A DNA stretch of 64,000 nt from Chamaecyparis obtusa (taxonomy: Eukaryota; Streptophyta; Pinopsida; Cupressales; Cupressaceae): assembly GCA_027943335.1 (NCBI GenBank), contig BSBK01002802.1:1135501-1199500 (forward strand), given 5' to 3'. The position numbers and the translations under genes are program-made. Of the stretch, positions 48,451 through 58,913 are shown piece after piece (the first letter of the stretch is position 1; each line of letters begins with the position of its first letter). The notes beneath the pieces were generated by a model. That model had not been told where the DNA came from. It saw only the letters and a program-made list of their open reading frames with translations, and did no database searches.

Positions 48451-48585
48451 CATGATGCCTGATTGCCAGGTTTTCATCATGGTACTTATCCAAGGTGCCA
48501 CAAGAGAGTGGTTTTCACCATAGGATGAATTTATTTCTCTTTACTTTTGCTACCAAGGCACCTGTTTCCAAGTTTCCACCAAGGC
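48451..48585 (-). ncRNA. Hairpin cluster B: three copies of the same stem-loop motif
   Basis: Sense-strand cores are CTTGGAAACAGG (about 48561-48572; GAAA loop and one T-G wobble), CCACTCTCTTGTGG (about 48497-48510; stem CCAC/GTGG, loop of six) and CCTGGCAATCAGG (about 48457-48469; stem CCTG/CAGG, loop GCAAT). Each is preceded by TGGTGAAAA or a near variant, and two of the three are followed by GGCACC or GGTGCC. The stems differ in sequence yet still pair. Confidence 0.68.
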
Positions 48586-48748
48586 ACATTTTCAATTTTT
48601 TTTTCATTTCTCTTTTTTTGGAAGAAGGCAAGCTTTTTAGATAATGCTCCTTGAAAGGATAAACCATGATATACCAAGGATTCAAATAATATGCTCAAAG
48701 ATGCTGATAGGGAAAAGATTATGGAAGATAAAAATGGAGGATAGGGTT

Positions 48749-49130
48749 TTATGTAAATCGAGTGAGGTTGGAAGATAGGAGGAATAGGCAAATGAGAAAA
48801 AATGATAGAAGGTAGAAGGATAATGAATGGAAAGATTGTGAAAGGGTAGATGGAAAGGAAGGAAAGATCAACATCAACACACACCTTGAAGGGTGGCAAG
48901 AGGGTGGAGGAAACATGAATGAAGGAATACGTGAAGGAATATGGTGAATGGATACCAGAGGTTGCGGTTTAGGCACATGAAATGGAAGAATGTTTTTGGA
49001 AGGAGATGAAGTGGAAGCTTTTGGAAGCTTGAATGTCAACTTCACTTTTTGCTCAACACTAGACTCTTTCAAGAGAGACTTTGGAATCCATATAGCCATA
49101 GGCTTTTCATTTTTTTTTGGTAATTTGGAG
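48749..49130 (-). CDS. Frame-shifted continuation of the unknown ORF
   Basis: An open frame of 116 codons starts at 49099 (MAIWIPKSLLKESS). Reading the same frame upstream to about 49190 gives RQVWVPKSIIKDIL. The VWVPKS/IWIPKS pair looks like an internal repeat of one protein. The 611-codon ORF ends in another frame at 49140, next to a run of eight A on the sense strand. So this is probably its C-terminal part displaced by a one-base slip. The tail is Pro/Ser-rich, then hydrophobic. No family recognised. Confidence 0.5.
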
Positions 49131-49139
49131 AGAATATCT

Positions 49140-50975
49140 TTAATGATGGATTTTGGAACCCATACTTGTCTTGTAGTTTTTTTTCTTAGATATCTCTTTT
49201 GACTTTATGCCTCCATGTCGTTTAGAGGAGACATGGTGATCTTCTCTTTTTGATGGATTCTTGTATTGCTTCTTTTTTTTGTATTGAACATTCAAGTTAC
49301 TTTCAAAAGACTTGGGACTTGTGGAAGAAGAAGGAGGATATGACTGGTTTAGATGGGTGGGTGGATGAAAAGGATTCAAGGGTATGCATCTATGTTGATC
49401 TTGAGGAAAGATGGGAGATGGAGCGATGTAAGGACCCAAGATGGATGAAAAATTAGGAGAGTTAGGAGGGGAAAGTGAAGGGACATAAGGACCCAAGATG
49501 GAAGGAAGATGTGAAGCTCTTAGTAGTGGTGGAAGAGGTCCAAGGATAGAAGTGGAAGACACAAAAGGATAATCAACAAGTTCATCAACATCTATATGAC
49601 AACCAAAGATATCAGCATCTTTAGAGTGAGCATTAGAATTTTCAATAGAATCATGGAAATCTTGAATATGAGCACATTCTTTGATAGGATTGTTCAAAGC
49701 TTGCAACGACTTAGGAAGAGTAGAAAATGGAAGTGAACATGGAGTGGTAGAATAAGAAGATGGAAGACTTTGATCTTGACAAGGATCTTTGGATAGCATA
49801 AGTGCATAATTTTTTTCTTGATTTTCAATAGGCTTAACATCGGAAGTAACAACACCATTTTTACCAACCTTAATGGAAGTATCATCTTTGGAAAGCGCAA
49901 GCGTAGTAAGGTTATTTTGATTTTCAATAAGCTCAACAGTGTAAGTAGTAGCTTGATCTTGCTTAGGTGAAGACTTAAGACATGGTGGAATGCATGAAAA
50001 AGGGTGCGCAGGATCAAAAGAACCATGAAGTGGATAAGAGACATCGGGAAAAGGAGTGGATGACATGGAGGGTTCTTGATCTTGATCTTTCTTTATGTTC
50101 TTTTCTTTATCATTTTTAGAGTCCTCTTGACATGGAGCCACTTCTAAGGACAAGGAAGCATGTTGGGATTGTATGGATGACTTTGGAAAAGATGGTGGAG
50201 AACTAATTGAAGTAGGCATTGTAGCATATGAAGGCATAGGCTCTTTAGGTTTAGCATTATTGAAAGTATTTGCAGCCAAGTGAAGGTTAGCTTGAGTTTC
50301 TTTAAGAGGTAGCCCTGGAGGATAAATATAGGGAACCGCATGAAAAGTATCAGGGCTTGTGTTGGATGAAGGTTCTGTGAAAGATTTGAAAGACTCAGAA
50401 GCTTTAAGAAATGTATGGGTATTGGAGGAAGTAGGGGATGGAAGGGAACCATCACCAGATAAAGGTTCAGCATTAACACGATCTTGCTTGAGAGTGTAAT
50501 CTTTATTTTTAGCCTGAGAGTTCTTAGAGGAGAGATCCTTATAGTATTGACGTTTGAAGCTAGCACGATGCATTTTATAGTCCTTAGCAATAGTAGATGG
50601 ATCATAATCAAGGTATTGTCCACAAAAGCTATCAAAGTCTCTTTCAAAATCAGAATCATATGGATCACCATCACGATCTATCCAATGTGACGGCCCATTT
50701 GTAGTAAGTAGGAACACACGACAAGGAGGACTCTTAGGAACAAAGGTGTCATAGGTATCATTACATTGTCTGTCGTCATAGTCATCATAGTCTCCAAAGC
50801 TAGATGTGTCACTCTCCATGGAAGAGGCATCATAAGGGTTATCACATTGCTCAAATTCTGTCTGGGGGCATGGTGACATGTACAAGTCTTTATCAAATGG
50901 AAAAGAGCATAGTGTTTCCATGGAGAACTCTTTAGGTTCCTTTTCTTTCTCAAGTTTGTCAAGCTGGACTTGCAT
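49140..50975 (-). CDS. 611-codon ORF of unknown function in the Tat-like element
   Basis: This is the longest open frame in the window. The N-terminal third is Asp/Ser/Tyr-rich and acidic (SFGDYDDYDDRQC). The middle is Ser/Thr/Pro-rich with several Gln/Lys patches. Near the end SILGP recurs three times (about 49440-49560), followed by a Lys-rich tail (KKKKQYKNPSKREDHH). There is no zinc knuckle, protease motif, signal peptide or clear membrane segment. The frame extends upstream past an in-frame TAG at 50985-50987 into a likely coiled coil, so the true start may lie further right. By position it could be the ORF1 found before gag in Ogre elements; that is inference. Confidence 0.6.
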   Translation of the reverse strand: MQVQLDKLEKEKEPKEFSMETLCSFPFDKDLYMSPCPQTEFEQCDNPYDASSMESDTSSFGDYDDYDDRQCNDTYDTFVPKSPPCRVFLLTTNGPSHWIDRDGDPYDSDFERDFDSFCGQYLDYDPSTIAKDYKMHRASFKRQYYKDLSSKNSQAKNKDYTLKQDRVNAEPLSGDGSLPSPTSSNTHTFLKASESFKSFTEPSSNTSPDTFHAVPYIYPPGLPLKETQANLHLAANTFNNAKPKEPMPSYATMPTSISSPPSFPKSSIQSQHASLSLEVAPCQEDSKNDKEKNIKKDQDQEPSMSSTPFPDVSYPLHGSFDPAHPFSCIPPCLKSSPKQDQATTYTVELIENQNNLTTLALSKDDTSIKVGKNGVVTSDVKPIENQEKNYALMLSKDPCQDQSLPSSYSTTPCSLPFSTLPKSLQALNNPIKECAHIQDFHDSIENSNAHSKDADIFGCHIDVDELVDYPFVSSTSILGPLPPLLRASHLPSILGPYVPSLSPPNSPNFSSILGPYIAPSPIFPQDQHRCIPLNPFHPPTHLNQSYPPSSSTSPKSFESNLNVQYKKKKQYKNPSKREDHHVSSKRHGGIKSKEISKKKNYKTSMGSKIHH

Positions 50976-51186
50976 AGCTTGCAGCTACTTCATCATAGCG
51001 GTGATTAGAGCTTCTTCCTCTTGTGTACTGATTCTTTGAGATGTGTACTGATTCCTAATGGCTACTACTATGTTCCTGACACAGTGATTTGTTTGATAGA
51101 TTCTGGAACTAGGCTGAAAAAGCTAGGTATCTGGCAATTCTGACAACTTTTTGACACTTTTTCTAAATTTTCCCAAATGACACTTT

Positions 51187-51345
51187 GCAGACTCATACGA
51201 CAGATGGGTAGTAATGAAATGACACTTGAAAAAACTCATACAACAGTTCGGTAGCAATGAAATGATAGTTGAAAATCTCATACGACAGTTGGGTAGCAAT
51301 GAAACGACAGTTGAAAATCTCATACGACAGTTGCAAGATTTTGAC
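51187..51345. repeat. 42-43 bp tandem repeat, about 3.5 copies
   Basis: The phrase CTCATACGACAGTTGGGTAG or variants starts near 51192, 51235, 51277 and 51319, with a further diverged copy near 51390. Inside each unit CGACAG occurs twice, so the unit may derive from a half-length repeat. Confidence 0.88.
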
Positions 51346-52194
51346 TTTGAGAATTTGCTGGCATGGAAACTTGTACGACACTGGGTACTCAATCATACGA
51401 CAGATGGGTTGTAATGAAATGACACTTGATGGAAACTCGTATGACTTTATGACCTCTTGAGATGACTTTTGACTCCAGAAAAGGATTTTACTTCAGATTT
51501 TGCAAATTTTGAGTTTTCAGATTTGAATTGTTTGCAAATTTTAATGTCCAGATTTGAGGATAGTAACAGATTTGTCCATTTTCAATAACCAGATAGATAA
51601 ACAAGTACGCAAAATAGCAAGTGATTTCAAGAATGTCTGAAAACAATGAACAAGGGCAAAATCAACCTTGTGCATGAACAATCAAGTGACTTATTCGTTC
51701 TAATCCTCAGAAGCGCTAATTGTGTATGTTCCAAAAATGTTTTGCAATAACGCACATATACCCTATAAAATGAAAATTTGGCCTCGCTAGGGTTTTTAGT
51801 AATGGTTTGACTCTACAACTTTTATGATCCAAAGGGGTGAACTCCAATCCCGGCGCACCAGGGTTTTGACACAGTCTGAGAACTTAATCTTTAGGAGCTA
51901 CTAGGGAGATCTGACAACCCAACAATGAACCATACCCGTGGAGATTTCTTCCACAAGGACATTTATATAGCGGTTGTCACTACCACGGTGAAAATGGCTA
52001 TTACCGCTTGAGGTTCCGTCAACGCAATTTACCCTATGAAGGGATTGTCTGCTACGGTTAACCCTCTCTAAAGGTGACTCATAGTAGTATACCACAAGGG
52101 GACTTGGCTCCAAATCCAAGGTTTTTGACACCTTTTCACTTTTAACCCAAACAAAGCAAGCAGATTAATCCAACATGCTAAGACAAAGTTTTGC

Positions 52195-52390
52195 TTCACC
52201 AAGGTCTATGATGTCAACTCCACGTGATCTATCAACCTCTCTGGGGAGAGAATGTATCAATCAATAAGAGAAGGTGCACTAACCAATTTTGATTCACCAA
52301 AGCTCATGATGTCAACTCCATGTGATCTATCAACCTCTTCGAGGAGAGAATGTATCGATCAATAAGAGAAGACGCACTAACCAAGTTGAA
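52195..52390. repeat. 98 bp tandem duplication in the leader
   Basis: GATGTCAACTCCAYGTGATC occurs at 52210 and 52308. The following sequence, including GGAGAGAATGTATCRATCAA, is shared with few differences. Confidence 0.9.
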
Positions 52391-53783
52391 TGTGAAACAC
52401 ACTAAGTATCCTCCCTACCTACAAGGATTCTATCATCAAGAAGGATTTCATTGGGAATCCAATCTCTCAAGAATCATGAATAGTGTTCATAGGGCCTAAT
52501 TACTATGTGAGCACAGATGTATGTTTCCAAAAGCAAATCTACCAAAAGTACCCAAAAAGCAGAAAGAGGAACACTTAACGCTTAAAGCGAATATGAGATG
52601 AGTCCACAAGGTGGAACACTTAACACCTCACACAAGCTAAAAATGAGTCCCCAACTTAGAAAACAAGTGAGTTCCTAAAAGCACAAAAGGGTTGCCAAGT
52701 GGAACACTTAATGCTTCTTTCCTGTTGACCCCTCCCCTTTATGGTGCTGAGATTGCAACCACGGGGCGGAATGAGGGGCCGGTGGATTAGCAAGTCCAAT
52801 AACCCAAGATAGAAATCTAGATCAATCACAAGTAATCTAAGACCACCAATAAATACCTAAGGTGTCACAACCTAGTATTCAATTATGCAAATTCATAGAA
52901 AAAGAATGCAAAGAAACACTCAAGCTAAACACATGAGAGATTTATTTTAAAGACAAATTGAAATGTTATTAGATGAAGGAGATACCTGGGATCCTTGCAA
53001 CGTGCTTAGTAGATTTTACCTAATTTTTAGCAATTCTTGTTGAGCTTTTCCATGCAAGCAAGTGACGAACTCTCCAACAAGCAAACAAGTAAACAAGATA
53101 TGCAAAATATATTCAACTTATGAAAACCATAGGGTTATCTCTAAAAATCAATTATTATCAGCAATGATAACCAACAATCAACCCAAATGACAACTCATAT
53201 CATTCATTGAACCATGTAAAAAAAAAAAGTGCATATCCATCACAAAACTTTATTTTTTTTTGCTGCATTTGACCTAGTCAACAAGATCTAATTTTTCTTT
53301 TATGATTTTGGTCACAAAAATAGAAATTCAAAATAGAGACCCCTACCAAAAAATAGAGAGCTTTCCAAAAATATAAAATTTTTAGAAAAATCTATTCATT
53401 TGTGCCCTAGAGACTTGTTTTATCAAAACAGACCAGTTTTTGTAAATTGACTATTTGAGCTATTATATTGCATCCAAATTTAAAATAAAAAGAATGGACC
53501 CCCTGTATAATTTAAAGATCTTTTTGAAAATATAAATTTTTTTGAAAAATATGCTGATTTGCATCAAATATTAATTTTTTTCATAATTTCAAGAAAAAAT
53601 TATTAAAAATTCAAAACATCTCATAAAATTCTAAATTTTTTACTGTAGCTTCTCTGATATGTGTCCAACTTGAAAAAAAAATTCAGAGAAAAAATACAAG
53701 CCGTTTGAGAGATAAAATTAAATCTTTGAAACTTTAGGGTTCTAGCTCCAAAAAAAATTAAAACTAGCATGTAAAGCTGGGTT

Positions 53784-53801
53784 GCCAAACGGTGGGTGCC
53801 A
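53784..53801 (-). other. Primer binding site of the Tat-like element
   Basis: The minus strand reads TGGCACCCACCGTTTGGC four bases after the 5' LTR. It is not the Met type; it resembles the TGGCGCCCACCG-type sites I recall for Tat/Ogre elements, but the tRNA is not checked. Confidence 0.7.
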
Positions 53802-53805
53802 GAAA

Positions 53806-55072
53806 TGTGTGTGTGAAAATTTTACCTGATCTGTAGACACAACATGTTAGTAAAACATTAGAGGTTAGCTATAATCAAAATCGTGCAAAATTGAAATCTA
53901 ATTTAACCAAGTGATTTACTGCCTTCTAGTAGGTGTGAGATTAATGTTCTCAGATTGTTATCGAGATCAGTGACCTAGACAACACCTAAATGAAGGATTT
54001 GGATGCAAAACTGATATGAAATATGAATGCAATTATTCTATATTTTTTATATTTTCTATGCAATGATATGAAAAACTTGATATGGAATCTATGCTAATAT
54101 GGAAATTGATATGCTAAAATGATCTAACAATGATATGAAAAAGAATCTAAATGAATGTAAAAAAAAACAAATTAATCTCACAATAGCCTTGATTCGCAAT
54201 AAGCTTTGATTCTCCCAATTCCAATTCTCCAACGTGATTGTGCAAAAATATGAGATGCTTTGAGATGAGCTGAGGCCTTAATTTATAGAAATCTAAGGCT
54301 TTGGAGGTGCATGAGAAAAAGCCATAAATCACTCAAATTAACTCAGCTTGATTTTTGAGTTATCCGATAATAAAGATAATTTAATTCACAAAAACATGCA
54401 AATCAAGCAAAAACAACTTTTTAACTCAAATTAGAGTTTAGATAAGCTTTTTGAACTCCAAAATGATGTTTAGTTCTAAAAAGTCAACACTTTGCATTGA
54501 TTTTCTAATTTGGAGTTTAACTGTTTCTTTTGAATGTGCATAATAATTATGAATTAATTAAATAAATAAAGTGATTTATGCTCAAATTAACTGATTTTTG
54601 AAATAAAATAATTAATTTATGGGTTAATTAACTATGTTATCAAACTTTTATTAAAAACTATATTATTAAATAATGACAACTTGCTTTAATTAATTAAATA
54701 AGAATTTAATCAATTATTCATAGGATATTGGATTTATTGTCAAAATTAAATAATACAATTAATAATAGATAGAATTAAATTTAATTACACAATTAAGTGG
54801 CAAGATATTAAATCTAATTAATTAAATATGAAAATATTCAATTAATCAAACTTTAGGATAAATGTGATTTATCCCCAAATAATCATTAAATTAAAGATAA
54901 TTAAGATAATTAGGAATATTGCTAGGAATATTCCCCGATGCAGAATTTAAGATAATCAATTATGATTCGATGATGTTTAGATGTGCCTTAGATTAGGACT
55001 TCGATGTTGATTTCGTTCGAATTGTTGATATAGAAGGTTAATGAACATATAGCCCATTTTTGGGGTATTACA
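53806..55072 (-). repeat. 5' LTR of the Tat-like element (1267 bp)
   Basis: Matches 43682-44949 end to end with roughly two percent differences by eye. Confidence 0.95.
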
Positions 55073-55077
55073 AAATC

Positions 55078-55796
55078 TACATACATTCACATAAATCTTT
55101 TAAATTAAACACACCTAGAACCCAAATGAAATGCCTTACAAATCATTCTTCGCATTTTCACACTCAGACATCAAATTATCATATAAATCTTGAGTTCCCT
55201 GAAACTACCCTTAAGAATTACCCTTCCCTTGAAAGAAACTTAAGATTAATCTCACAATTTACCTTGTAAACGATGTATTAAAAATGCCTTGCAAATTCAA
55301 TACATAAAAACTCAGAATTAACACAAGAAGACATCATAAATGTGTAAAAGAATTCCAATGTATTCTCATTAAAATATCTCTTTTTCAATACATTCAAAAT
55401 AATAAAAATTCCCAAAATAAGACTCTAAATCCATAAAACCCTCTTTGCAGTTGTAAATTCATCATCCTTATACATTACAAAAGCCTTGCTATTTATAATA
55501 TTCACTAGCCATCTTGGAATCCTGGGAAAAATAGGATGCAACAAGCTTTAGATGGCTAGGAAAATCAAAAGACACTAGAAGACAAAAAAAAATTACAATC
55601 ATTTCCATCAGTGGAGAATAAAGCTTGAGTATCTCTTTGCAATCATTCTAAAACTTTAACAACTAGCACCTTTATTCGTAGATGTTCAAGGTAACTTCTG
55701 AATTTTTTTATGAGAATAGTGACCACCTATCTGGCTAACATACACTATTCTTTTAAGAAAATTACCCTCTTTGTGCTCATTGATCAACTGCCAAGT
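55078..55796 (-). repeat. 3' LTR of the outer element, main fragment
   Basis: This continues the LTR interrupted at 43681. A TATAAATAG box on the minus strand (about 55489-55497) supports a promoter-bearing LTR in minus orientation. The right limit is set at a CA followed by a pyrimidine-rich CCTCCTCCATTCCCTCC that would be the purine tract on the sense strand. Boundaries are tentative. Confidence 0.5.
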
Positions 55797-58166
55797 GTCA
55801 TTTTAATCCTCCTCCATTCCCTCCAATTTTGTTGTTGCCTGCTTCTTCTTTTTGGGCTTTGTCCTTTTGTCCTACTATGCAACCTCCTCGTCTGATAGCC
55901 ACTCGAAACTCTTTATACTCTGCAACTAATTTACCTTCATGTCCCACCTAGAATTTTTTATGGCCCTTGTATATGTAACAAATTTAGCACATTTTGTTTC
56001 AACCTTAAACATATCATCCACGATATTATTAAACTTGTCCAAATTCAGGGTATTATCCTCATTTAGGAAAGATTCCCGCTCTATTAGCAGTGCAGCCAAC
56101 TCATTTTTCCACTCCACAATACCTTTTATTTCATTATTCTCATTATGTATAGGAGGCATGTATTTGCTGAAGTCGGGGCCAAACATATCCAATTTTGATT
56201 TAACATGATTTTCCTTTCCCTTAAAGAAAGATAGGGATGCACCAATCTGTTCAATCATTTCCCCAACTTGACTAACTGACTCAAGAATGTCTGGCCTTTG
56301 AGGCTACAACATTTCTAATTTTTCAAAAAAGGGCCCCCTGCATGACCATATGCTGAACAAGGGATCTAGAGTTTCCATTGCATCCTTTACATCAGTGTCA
56401 ATCTTGTGAAAAATATTATATGATTCATGGACTATATCTAGCTTGCCTTTTATTACCTCAATTATGTGTTGCACAATATTGATCAAGGCAATGAGAGCAA
56501 CCTCAAGTTTATCTTTTTCAGACTTCTCGCCCAACTCAGCACGATCCTATGTGGCAGGAGGTAAAACAACTTTAGTTTCTTGAACAGGAGGGGGAACAAC
56601 TTTGGCTGCCTCTTCCAATTTGATCCTTAAGTCCTCCAACTCATCCTCTAATACTTTAATTTTCATTAGGCCCTTTTCCTTTTCATTGGCCAAAGTATTT
56701 GTTTCATAAAAAATCTTTCAATACCTATTTTACAATTGTGCTTTCTTGGCCTCATTTAAATGGGAAAAATGTGTAACACCCTTAGAAACTTCTAAGTCTG
56801 TTGTATTTTGCATTATCCAGATTATTTTATCCCCTTCCATCTTCTCTGCCACAATTACTAGGGAAGGATTTTGTGTCCTTGGAGCTAAGGACCACATGGA
56901 AAGAGATTGAGATCTTGGGTCATAGCCATAGCCTCTGATCATATCCCCTATCTTAGTGGAAGAAGATAATTGAGCCTTAGGTTGCCTCCTTATTTGATCA
57001 ATGATAATTGTTGACGCCAGATCCCACCCTGGGACAAGAAACATCCCACTAGATTTTACCAACTTTCTAGCCTCTTCCATTGTAATAATTTTTGAGTTGG
57101 GATCATAAGCTGCAAGGGCTTGCAAAGCCTCATTGCCTAGATCAGTGCCATTAGTGACTTGTAATCTACTACCTATTTCTTGTTTCTTTCTCCAAATAAG
57201 AAAGTTCTTGAACTCATCCCTTTTGATGAAGTCCTCATCACTCAAGAGCTCCTCTTGATAAAGCTCCCTCTCATCTATATACATTTGGAGGGGCAATTCA
57301 ACCTCTTCTTGAGTTTACATCCTCTTAACCTCTCTCATGCTCTTTCTTAATTGGTGATGGTAAGGCCTATCACTAGGAACCAATGCAGCCACTATGTTTA
57401 TCTTTTTTCTAGGCACCTTCTTCCTAGAGGCCTCTCCCTCATCTATTTTTTTGTCTCTTTTCCGAAGGCTCACTAGTTACCTCTATGTCAGGGAAATTTG
57501 GTCCTTCCTCAAAACTAGGTGGTTCAGTCACTTGGGGAGGGCTATACTACCTATAAAATCCCTCACCATCCTCCTCATATTCAGAGGATGAGTACTCTCT
57601 TGGTACCTCCTGGTTTTCTTCTAACTGGGCTTTAAGTTGATTGTATAATGTGTCATACATGCCAATCATTATGTTGATCCTAGACATGTAAGGGAGGCCA
57701 GGGAAGAATCCTCCAAATGTAATCCCATCTTTTTTTAGTTGTGTTTCCAAATTGATTAAGTCCCAGAATGTCCCAATTCTCTATTCAATTTCCTGCTCAT
57801 CCAGTATATCTATAATGATATCCTCTTCATCACATCTATCATGCTCATGGATGGTGCTATTATTGGGAATCAACAATTTCTTGGAGTTCTTAATAAATTC
57901 CTATGGGTCCACATATCTGTACTCGATAGTACCCATCTTGTATTGACTTAACCACTTGTTAATCTCAGCAAGAGCCCTTTTCCCAATAACAAAATCATTG
58001 ATTTTGAGTTTCCTGGATGTAAATGTCCCTTTTCTGTGGGGAGATAGATGCTCTTTATCTATCCACACCAACTGCCCAATGAATTCTATGAGAGAAACCC
58101 TTGGGGGAAAAAATTTCAGTAGAACATGTGGAGGCTGAGGGCATCCATAAACTATAAGGAAACTCA

Positions 58167-58913
58167 GGTGCGGAAATAGCTTCCTACACTAATCTCTAAA
58201 GGAAAGTATTGTGCAAATTCTATTCAAATCCTTACAATTTCAGATTCGTTAACTACTTTAACAAAGATATTGCAGCCATATACCATGCATACAGAAAATA
58301 GATAGAGAAGATTGAAACACATAAACACAAAGATATGCCGGTGGGGAAAAACCTTTCGGTAAAACAACCCCACCCCTCCAAAACCTGCACAATGTGTTAT
58401 CTTCAACACAAAGACTACAACACACTTGCAATGCAAGTTCTTTCAGGAGATGAGAGACTAGTAAAACTTATATCTCTCCCATAGAAGTAGCATCATATAT
58501 ATAGACTCCTTAGGACCCAACAAATACCCAAAAAAGGAGTTTGGCATCCAACCACCAAGACCCATGTACATAGTTGTTACATGAAATCCCAAGAATAGGC
58601 ATCCATCCCTAGAATAGACTATGATAGCTTGTCATAGAATCCACCAAAAATAACGGTCACAAGAGAAGTGTAAGAGAATATGTCATACCAACCTATTTTT
58701 GGCATATTCTCTTACACACACCAACCACTTCTTCTTGGGCGCCCAAATAGGCCCAAGTCATAAGATGCTCTTACACCTATCATAGCACATTCTTTAAATA
58801 GTTCTTATGCGTCATAGGAATCCATCATGACCATTTCAATCATGATCTTCTTATGCACAAGATGCCAACACATCGAGTGGAGTGACACATCAAGATGCCA
58901 ACTAGACATGTAC
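58167..58913 (-). mobile_element. LTR-like insert (747 bp) in the 3' ORF
   Basis: ACTCA flanks it on both sides (58162-58166 and 58914-58918), and removing it restores a plausible reading frame. TATATATA at about 58499 on the minus strand and a CCGAAAGGTTTTTCCCCACC segment nearby suggest a copia-type solo LTR in minus orientation. The expected TG/CA termini are not clean, so the edges may be off by a base or two. Confidence 0.65.
58668..58717. repeat. 15 bp perfect inverted repeat (hairpin) in the insert
   Basis: GTGTAAGAGAATATG at 58668-58682 pairs with CATATTCTCTTACAC at 58703-58717, leaving a 20 nt loop. Confidence 0.92.

Larger units (their letters stand above)
51000..53783 (-). other. 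Long leader of the Tat-like element
   Basis: About 2.8 kb between primer site and the ORF, with tandem repeats but no supported gene. It includes 42 bp repeats (51187-51440) and a 98 bp duplication (52195-52390). Confidence 0.6.
43682..55072 (-). mobile_element. Tat/Ogre-like Ty3 element, rearranged or non-autonomous
   Basis: Near-identical LTRs of 1268 and 1267 bp and a TSD AAATC (43677-43681 and 55073-55077) define the element. The primer site is TGGCACCCACCG-type, not Met. Minus-strand order is 5' LTR, leader of about 2.8 kb, a 611-codon unknown ORF, a small second frame, a hairpin cluster, the integrase C-terminal part, a second hairpin cluster, a purine tract and the 3' LTR. Protease, RT and RNase H are absent. 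Integrase sequence and primer type suggest the Tat/Ogre group, in which an ORF upstream of gag is known. LTR divergence by eye is about two percent. Confidence 0.85.

Noticed and set aside
49694..50674. Open frames of 116 and 176 codons on the minus strand
   Set aside because: Both are other-frame shadows of the 611-codon ORF, with Leu/Met-rich composition and no motif.
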